Below are positions 23,001 through 32,000 of a stretch of DNA of 64,000 nt, in pieces. The stretch lies in NCBI GenBank assembly GCA_036426205.1, contig CM071573.1, positions 78,297,219-78,361,218 on the forward strand. The letters are read 5' to 3'. The stretch's first letter is position 1. Every line of letters begins with the position of its first letter. Position numbers and translations under genes: made by a program. This DNA is from Ascaphus truei. Its lineage: Eukaryota; Chordata; Amphibia; Anura; Ascaphidae. The notes under the pieces were generated by a model. That model was not told where the DNA came from. It made no database searches and saw only the letters and a program-made list of their open reading frames with translations.

Positions 23001-26000
23001 ATCAGTCAGTGTCTTTACTCACTGAGCTGCTCCCGCAGATACATAAACCAGACTTTGTCCAGCTGCCTTTTCTAAGAATGCAATTAAACTGGCTTAAATT
23101 CCTAAAACTCGTCAGCGCCCTGCGATTCCAGCACTGAAGGGTTTCATTTCTTGCAGTAATATTACAACCTAATTATCGCGCACGGACCGAACGCCAGAAG
23201 TTCTCACTCAATGTTGTCATTTTTATCTCGGGCCATAATGTGCAAAAAAAGGAAACATAACAAATATGGTTGGAAATATAAAAGTGTGCTGGCCAGTGTG
23301 GTGGCAGAAAGGTGATCCCGTGCAGCGCTTGCAAGACGTACCCTGCAGATCTCTGCAGCAACTTGCATGCTGAGGCAGTTAAACCAGTTGTCATAGGCTT
23401 CTAGGTTAAAGGTCTTTGTGACATCACTTCGGCACTGAAAGAAAGGAGAGAAGGTATCAGAGCAGAGAACGTGTAGTACAATATCCCAGGCCTGCTACTG
23501 TACGTGTGCATGGGCACCGGCAGGGGGCCGAGGGGATCCACGGCCTACTAATGTACGTGGTGAATGGGCACGGAACAGGGGCGACGGAGGGATCCCAGGC
23601 TCTTGTACGTGAATGTGCGGCACAGGCAGGGGGCCGAGGGGTTCCCAGGCCGGCACTGGACCGTGGTGCAGTGGCACCACCGGCAGGGGAGGCGTAGGGG
23701 GATCCAGGCCTGCTACTGTTCGGTGTGCGAGTGGGCACCGGCCAGGGGCCGAGGGTATTCCAGGCTGCTTACGTACCGTGTGCATGGACCGGCAGGGGAA
23801 CGAGGGGGATTCCCAGGGCCTGATATGTACGTGTGCATGGCCCGGCAGGGGGCGAGGGATTGTTTTTCCAAGGCCCTGACTAATCGAGTGGCATGGGCAC
23901 GGCAGGGGGCGAGGGGATCCAGGCCTGCTACTTGCACGTTGTGATGTGCACCGGCAGGGTGGCCGAGGGCGAGATTCCAAGGCCTGTACGTAGTGTGCAT
24001 GGGCACGACCAGGGGGCCGAGGGGATTCCCAGGCCTGCTCTGTAAGTGTGCATGGGCACAGCGAGGGGGCCAGGGGAACCAGACTGCTACTGTACGTGTG
24101 CAATGGGCACCGGCAGGGGGCCAGAGGGGTTCCCAGGCCTGCAATGTAGTGTGCAGAGGACCCGCAGGGCCCCCTCTAGTGGCAAAAAACAGGCAGGGGG
24201 GCCGAGGGGATTCCAGGCTGTACTACGTGCCAGAGGACCGGCAGGGGCGAGGGGATTCCCGGCTCTACTGTACGGTGTGCATGGGCAGCAGGCAGGGCCG
24301 AGGGATCCACAAGAAGGGAAAACGTGCGGGAGGGGGGAAATGGATATTACCATCCTCTTCTAATCTGACAGTTAACAATGGCCTAATCGGAGGGCCCGGG
24401 CCACAAACAGTCGGTTTCCAGTATATCCCGCTTACCGAGCTGGGCAGTCAGATTGATTGAGCCATGTGCTAGTAGGGACATCCCTGGAAACCTGACCTGT
24501 TGGTGGCCAGTTAATAATGGGTTGGAAGGCCTAATGTAACCAAGCAATGAGTATCGAGATTGTTGATGACAAAAAAACCCCAAATTACAAATAGGTTAGA
24601 CGGATTTTATTTGGAGGAGTAAATAAAGGGGTATTGCAAAAAGCTACTGCGATGACAGAAATCAGTGGTTGGATAGAAAGGATCCAGCAGAGGAGGGTGG
24701 CAAGGTAGTGAGTAGCTTATAAGCACTTACACTTGGCTCAATTTAAACCTAATAGCTATGGAATAGAGAATAAAAAGACGGAGTCAGGAATATGCGATCA
24801 CCTTATGTAGGAAGCTGGACAGACCTCGTGCGTGCCCTATGTCGAGCAGACTATAGAGATTACTATGTTAGGGTGGAGAAGCAGAACAGAACAAGACATA
24901 TTGGTGCAGAATCCGTAGGGTGCATACTTCGTGGTTATCCAATGATCAATGGGACTGATACTGCATATGATCCTGGAAGCTTCACCAGTCGTTCCTACAA
25001 GGACAAGCAATAATGGCAAAACGGTAATGTATGCGACAGAACAAGCACATAGTCACGGGCGGCCAAGGGCAAAGTTAAGGTACTCGCAAGTCCATGAAAA
25101 ATAGGGAGTATAGGTATTTTACGGGGGTGTGTGATGATGTGAGATTGTTATCAAGTTAGCAGCCTATTTGGTCTGGAGAAATACAGATGAATGTAGGTTG
25201 TGATACTTAGTAGAGGACCAGCAAGCAGGACCATACATGAAGTTATAGGCTTCGAGCTTTTGAGACTTCATGGTATAGTTTTCCATGTGTCACTTGACAC
25301 CACGTTCAGTGGGCTGATCGAGTTAAGGGGGAGGCGCCTTTAGGACCCCCAACAAAATTAATAGGGCTGCCACTGTAACATTACATGTAACCTTTCGTTA
25401 TTTTGTCGACATCATTAATTTTTGTGACCTGTCTCAAAGACATTTTGACGATAAAATGGATGTGTAAAATGCCCTTACATAGTTTGTCAACAAAATGAAT
25501 TTTAATTAGGATTTGTGAACAAAATGTGATCCATTACAAATGGCCACAGCATAATAGGAAAACCAAACTCTGATGAGCCAACGTCTCACCGTCGATGGCG
25601 GTGAGCTGCTGCACCAGGATCAGTGGGTCTCCGCAACGCTCAGGATGTCCTTCTGGGAGGACTGCGGGTTGGTCTTCAGAATGTCCCTTTGTCGGTGACG
25701 GCTGCCGGAATCTTCTCTCGGTCTCCTGGAACTGGCGACCAGCGTGGAGAGGGCGAGAAGCAGTTCTGAGTCATCGACTGATGCTCTTCGTGAGCGGTAC
25801 GTTCTCGGAGAGATGCCGGAGAAGAGAAGAAAAAGCAGGCTACGAAAATGACCTAGGCTCGCCCACCGCTGTGCAAAATGCAGAGAAGCAGATTAACCTT
25901 TCCAGGCCAAGAAAAGAGAAACACAGCATGAAAATGGAAAGGAGGAGAGAAAAATGCATACCCTTAACTAATTGAATTCATGTGTTGACTGAACATCAGT

Positions 26001-29000
26001 GACCAGTGAGTACAATTCTAGCCTCTTGCAGCTCTGATTAGGATGCTAAAGTACCAAAAATAATTTCCTTTCTTTAACTTGTTGTGAATAGGGAGACTGG
26101 TCCCAAATACTAGAGCAGGAGGCGGCAACTCCAGTCCTCAGGGCCACCCGCAGGTCAGGATATCCCTGCTCACACAGGTGGGGAAGTCTTTGACTGAGCC
26201 TTTGATTGAGCCACCTGCTGAAGCAGGGATATCCTGTTATCCTGACCTGTTGGTGGCCCTTGAGAGAATGGAGTGGCCACCCCTGCACTAGAGAGGAGAT
26301 GAGTGGAGTACCACGGTTTGTTTTGTTTTCTTTTATGAAGGAAAAGAGCACTTCTATTACAAGACTTTCACCTTACTGGTTTTAGAGGATACACCATGTA
26401 TACAGTTTCTAAAAGGTTATAAAGACCCAATGCTGCAGGCTTACAATGTTGTGAAGCAAGCAGAGCCACTGATGGCAAATGATAGATTGCCATTAACAGG
26501 GTTTGTTCCTCTGCTGGTGCAGTATCAGGGGCAGATGTGCAGTGATGGAGACACGAGACAGTACAGTTCCGTTTGTGTCCGCCCTGGAACAGATACAAAA
26601 GCTCCTTTTTACACGCTCCTGTGTAAAGCAGCAGAGAACAGGCTGATCACTGACACTGCATGGAACTAATGGTGAAATGATCTGACTTCCGGCATTCAAA
26701 GCGGCCCGTGGCTCGGTTACCTAATGATCCAAGCAGCTGCACATGCCCGTCTCGCCTCCATTTTACTTTTAACCCACAAAAAATATAAAAAGCTACTGGA
26801 TTAACCCATCACTACCAGAGGAGCCTGCAGTGACAACGAACAGAGGAGCTGCAGTGTACAGCGCACGAGGAGAGCCTGCAGCGTACAGCGCACAGAGGAC
26901 CTGCAGCGTACAGCGCACAGAGGAGCCTGCAGGTACAGCGCACAGAGGAGCCTGCATGTACAGCGCACAGAGAGCCTGCAGTGTACAGCGCACAGAGGAA
27001 GCCGCGCAGCGTGTACAATGCGCCACAAAGGCGAGCCTGCATGTACAGCACAGAGGAGCCTGCAGGTTTCAGCGCACAGAGAGCCGCGAGGTACAGCGCA
27101 CACAGGAGGCCTGCCGTGTACAGCGCACAGAGGAGCCTGCAGTGTGACAGCGCACAGAGGACTGCAGGTACAGCGCACAGAGGAGCACTGCAGTGTAGCG
27201 GCAGAGGAGCCTGCAGCGTACAGCGCACAGAGGAGCTTTGCAGTACATGCACAGAGGAGCCTGCAGTGACAGTGACAGAGGAGCTGCAGTGTACAGTGCA
27301 CGGGAGCTGCAGTGTACAATGCGACAGAGGAGCCTGCGTTGTGCACAAGCAGCCAGAGGCAGGAGCCGCAGGTTTACAGCGCACAGAGGAGCTGCAGTGT
27401 ACCGTCACACAGTAGGAGAACCTGCAGTGTACAGCGCACAGGGAGCCTGCAGTGGACAATGCACAGCAGGAGCCTGCAGTGTACAGCGCACAGAGGAGCC
27501 TGCAGTGTACAATGCACAGAGGAGCTGCAGGTACAAGCGCACAGAGGAGCCTGCAGTGTACAATGCAAGAGGAGCCTGCAGTGTACAGCGCACAGGAGCC
27601 TGCAGTGACATAGAGGAACTGCAGGTACAGCGCACAGAGGGAGGCAGTGACAGCGCACAGGACGCTGTACAGCGCACAGAGGAAGCCTGCAGGACAGGAC
27701 AGATGATGCCACAGAGGAGTGCAGTGTACAGCGCACAGAGGAGCCTGCAGTGTACAGCGCACAGAGGAGCCTGCAGCGTACAGCGCACAGAGGAGCCTGC
27801 AGTGTACAGCGCACAGAGGAGCCTGCAGTGTACAGCGCACAGAGGAGCCTGCAGTGTACAGCGCACAGAGGAGCCATACAAAGGAGTACATGAAGGAAGG
27901 ACAGGGCGTGTGAGATAGGATTCCAAGTTCCTGGGGTCTATGTATCAAGGGAATGTCAAAGAACAACTGGCACAGAGGGAGGAATTTCCATCCGAGTCTC
28001 GTAGCCGCCACCATCCCATCAGCGTTCTCTGCTGCTATTACGCACAGTGTGCGTCAGCTTTTAAGGAGGAGAGACATATTACCACGAGTTGTGTCTAATG
28101 GTGACATCTATGTGCTTTGACTTGAGTGAAACTAATGTGTCAGGTCTGAGGTGATGTGAGCTGCATGGCTAACGATCTGTGTCAAATGTAAGAAAATCAA
28201 TTAACAATCTCTCCAAGTTTGACCCAGTCACAAGCAGAAAACGAAGCAAGCATGTCCGCCTCCCATCAGAGCAGGGAGGGATGGAGGGATAAAGGGCCAG
28301 GTTCTTATGAAACAGGTGAGGATAGCACGGGCGGCAGTGACAGGTCCTCTCACCTCGTCACACTGGCTGATCCTCTGTGCAATCTCTTTCAGCTCTTTCC
28401 TGGCTCGCTCATCCTGGAAGTCAAAGGGGAACGTTTCCGTCCATTCCTTCAGCAGCTGGATGATCTTGGCAGCGAAGGACTTGAGTTTGGCCTGGGAAGG
28501 AGGGAGGGGTAGAGACAGAGATTAGTGGATGTACCACTGAAGCCACTGGAAGTATTGTGTCACAATGTTTCATGTGTTGAGAGAAATGGACTGTTCCAAC
28601 CCAATAACGTAGCACCATCTGCAGCCGTGGGGGATCTTTCTGCCACTTAATACATAGAACATTACGCTATCATTGCTGCGGTCAGAGTGTGATGGTTCTG
28701 GGTACGGCGGGTGACCAGGTTCTTATTTTCACACCCAGAGTACCACTACTTTTTCCTTCCTTTTTTTAATTACACATTTACAGTCGTACTTTTTGGTTAA
28801 AGAAAAAATAATCTATTTGATAAAACCGCTCTCCAGTCCAAGTTTTTACAGCATCACTGTTATCTCTTATCTCTGTTTGTTCTAAATTACAGCCCGAGTT
28901 GAGTTTTTCCTCCTTGCTGAATAGATGTGTTTACACCAGTCACCGCACAGCTGGCTGTATTAAAGCCACTTCATCTGTATGTTACTACAGATCTTTCTTT

Positions 29001-32000
29001 CAATGTAGTTATTGTTTGCGGCTATTTTTTTGGGATGGCCTTTATTTAGGGTAGGGGCAACCTCCCTCCCCCACCCACTCCATAAGCCATTACAAAGTTA
29101 TGAATATATTTATTTTGCTTTCTAACGGTGCGCTGATTTTTCTGAATGATTAAACACGGACAGCCACAAAGTAGAAGAACAGCAAACGTATCTGCGTGGC
29201 AAGTGAGAAGTTACTGCCTTTGCTCAATATACTCATTTTAGTTTAAGGTGCAGTGCCACTAAACCAGGTGACTTAAGTATGTGACCTAATCACATACTTC
29301 ATCGTTAAACTCAGCAGATAGGTTGACCTATATGGACTCTTAAAAATGTATCTGTAACTTTGACCAAAAGGCGTTAACTTAAAGAATGTTTTTTTTTTAA
29401 ACAACCAATAACCCTTTCACTGCCAGAAAAGCAACACAAGCGTCACAAGCGTCACAAATTGAAGCAAACTTGTTGGATTGTAACTTTAAGTTGATAAGTG
29501 GGTTTCTGCCTCTAATATATCTTGATGCACGGTGTTTAGATGGAGCACAAACACCCTGTAATGAGACCACGGCTCTGTGATGTTTGCTTATCACTTTACA
29601 GTGGGTGGGGTGGGCCCTGCTGTCTGTCGGTCTCTGTGTCACGGTGCAGTGAGGGGTGTACACTCAATGAGTCACAGGTTCCTTAAGCTTGTGTGACATA
29701 CAGTACGTCAGTGGGAGGAACAGGCTTCTGCCTCAGTGACACTACAACAGGTCAAGTCATGTGACATTAACCCTTTCACCGACGGGCAAGCCTGCAATAC
29801 ATGACTTTCCCTTCTTGAGTTTCAGGTTTGAAACGTCGGTGCTTAGCACGGAACCTGTGTTTGTTTTTCTGTACCAGAAGGTAAAGGTTGGTACGGATTC
29901 CACGGTTCTCTCATTCAGAACATTTGGAACAATTCAGGAACTCAGAACTTGGCTCCTCACCCAGAAGGGTGTATGTATCAGGGCAAATAAATGTTCACTT
30001 TGCTGCACTGCACAGGTATATTCGCTCATGGTGTGCCACATTATGAAGGTTGTTAATCAGTTCCTTAGATAACAGCAGATGGTGAGTTTGGGCCGTTTTC
30101 ACCATCTCATCCCCGGTGGACGTTAGGATGCAACAAGAAACAGAGACACAATAATGTGCAGAGGTGCAAAATGTGATATATCCGCTTATAATATGGGTAT
30201 CTTGTAACTCCTCCCAACAACTGGAGAAAAGTACAGTAATGCATTGGTGACAAGTTTAGATCAGGCTGTTTGTGTAAACCTTGCTAAAAAAAATTGCCTT
30301 TATACTTAAGTTAAAAGCGCAAAGAGGGTTTTAGACTTTAGATAGCTGTTTTGCTCACTATTTGTTCCTGGTACAATAACTCTGCTCATGTCCTTGAAAC
30401 ACGTACCATGCCAGAGGACATGCCATACAGTGCACAACTCTGTTGCAGGTCACTCTTGGAAGGGAAATATAAAACAACAGACACCTCCAGAAGAGGAGAA
30501 CTTGCACTTCATGCATTTGGTTAATGTGGCTTTCACAGCCAGCGGAAAGGTTGCCGGATGTGAGGTGTAAGTGGCGTAGAAATAGGGAAGTTTCTGTTTG
30601 CATGCTACATCAGCCCCTGTGGAAGGCACTAGTCACGCTGTGAAAGTCCCCATTAGACTCCCCCTCATCTCTCCACCAGACTACATGTCACACGGGACAA
30701 TATTAATACACAAGAGGTAAGCTGCATTTGGAAAATACAAACACACACTACCGCTTTCACTTGTGCGTCTTGGAAACTCCCCCATGTGTCATAAACTTGA
30801 AGCGACTTTTAGTCCTATCTCGGCCAGAAGAGTATGATTGTAAGCTCTTCGGGGCAGGGATTTCCTTTCCTATTGTCTGATTTTGCTGCACTTATTGTAT
30901 AATTATAATTCCCTGTACTGTATTCTTTGTGAAGCGCTGAGTACACTTTTGGCGCTATATAAATAAAGACATACAATACAATACGCAAGGCAGTGACTAC
31001 GTTTCTAGTGCACAGCTGCGTGGTTAATGACACAAAAGGTTCATGCTGCCTGAGTATTAACACGGCGTGTTGCATGATGATGTGGAGTATCTCTACACAC
31101 ACACGATGTGCATATAGTATGCAGTATATGGACAGCTGGCTGAGCACTGCGTTGACTCTGCATCATTTACGTCCCATAGAAGACAGCAGGAATGTCAAGT
31201 ATCACTGTACGTGTCTCTGTGTCCCAGGCACCCAGCCAAGGGAAAGACCGCTCTCCGGCGCTGGGAAAGCTGAGCAAACTGTTTTCCGCGGATGCTGCTG
31301 TGAGCAGAAAATGTCACATGCCAGCCAGCTTAGGAGAGGGGAGCAATGAGATGCGACGGCCATGGGGGTTAGCTAGGGGTTATCTGAAGATGAGCAGGGC
31401 TGTTATAAGGTGGGCCCATAGCCAGATTTCACATGCTTGTTAGGACAGGTTCATTCCTGCGCTGCAGCCCTGCATAGCTCCATACAACCTCTCATCTATG
31501 CACAGATATCTACAAGGTACTAATGCTTAGGATCCCTGGCCCAAAGAACTAGCAATCTAGGTGGCCATGGTACGACACGTACAGAGAGAGCAGGAGTAAT
31601 GACGTAATTAAGTTAATTAGATCTCAGTGCAAGCAGACAGATGTTACGTCAACAAGTGCTATAAACATTCTCCAACTATTTATAGCAAAGAAAAATACCA
31701 CTTGTGAGCACATTCACGTCCCAGCCAGGTCTGCAACCCTGCCCTTCCCCATTATCTCTTAGGCATACAGTGCTTCCACTGCAGCCAGGGATTCTGGGTA
31801 ATACATGCAAAGGTGCACACAACCATTTATAAAAGTGACTCATGTAGTAACAAAGGAACAAGGGAGGGAGAGGGAGGAGGGGGTATGATACTTGTTATTG
31901 GACCAACAAGTAGTTAATATGTTACAAGCTTTCCAACCTCTGAGGGTCCTTAATCGGGGATGTCTCTGCGGAGAGGTTGGAAAGCTTGTAGCATCAACTA

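Noticed and set aside
22615..23075. Repetitive Ser-Leu-Leu-Thr-Glu-Pro protein
   Set aside because: The 57-bp array period is a multiple of three and it starts in a SINE; there is no evidence of expression.
23495..24460. Overlapping 100-200-codon frames on both strands
   Set aside because: They are translations of a 54-bp G-rich minisatellite with many indels.
25590..25806. RASGEF1A as a pseudogene
   Set aside because: Damage is confined to a tract where repeats are also corrupted; ten other exons and their splice sites are intact.
26812..27873. Regular direct repeats resembling a CRISPR array
   Set aside because: There are no unique spacers, the repeats are head to tail, and the genome is vertebrate.
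26812..28014. 400-codon minus-strand Cys/Leu-rich open frame
   Set aside because: It follows the 26-bp minisatellite, whose period keeps several frames open; there is no domain, and RASGEF1A coding exons lie on both sides.
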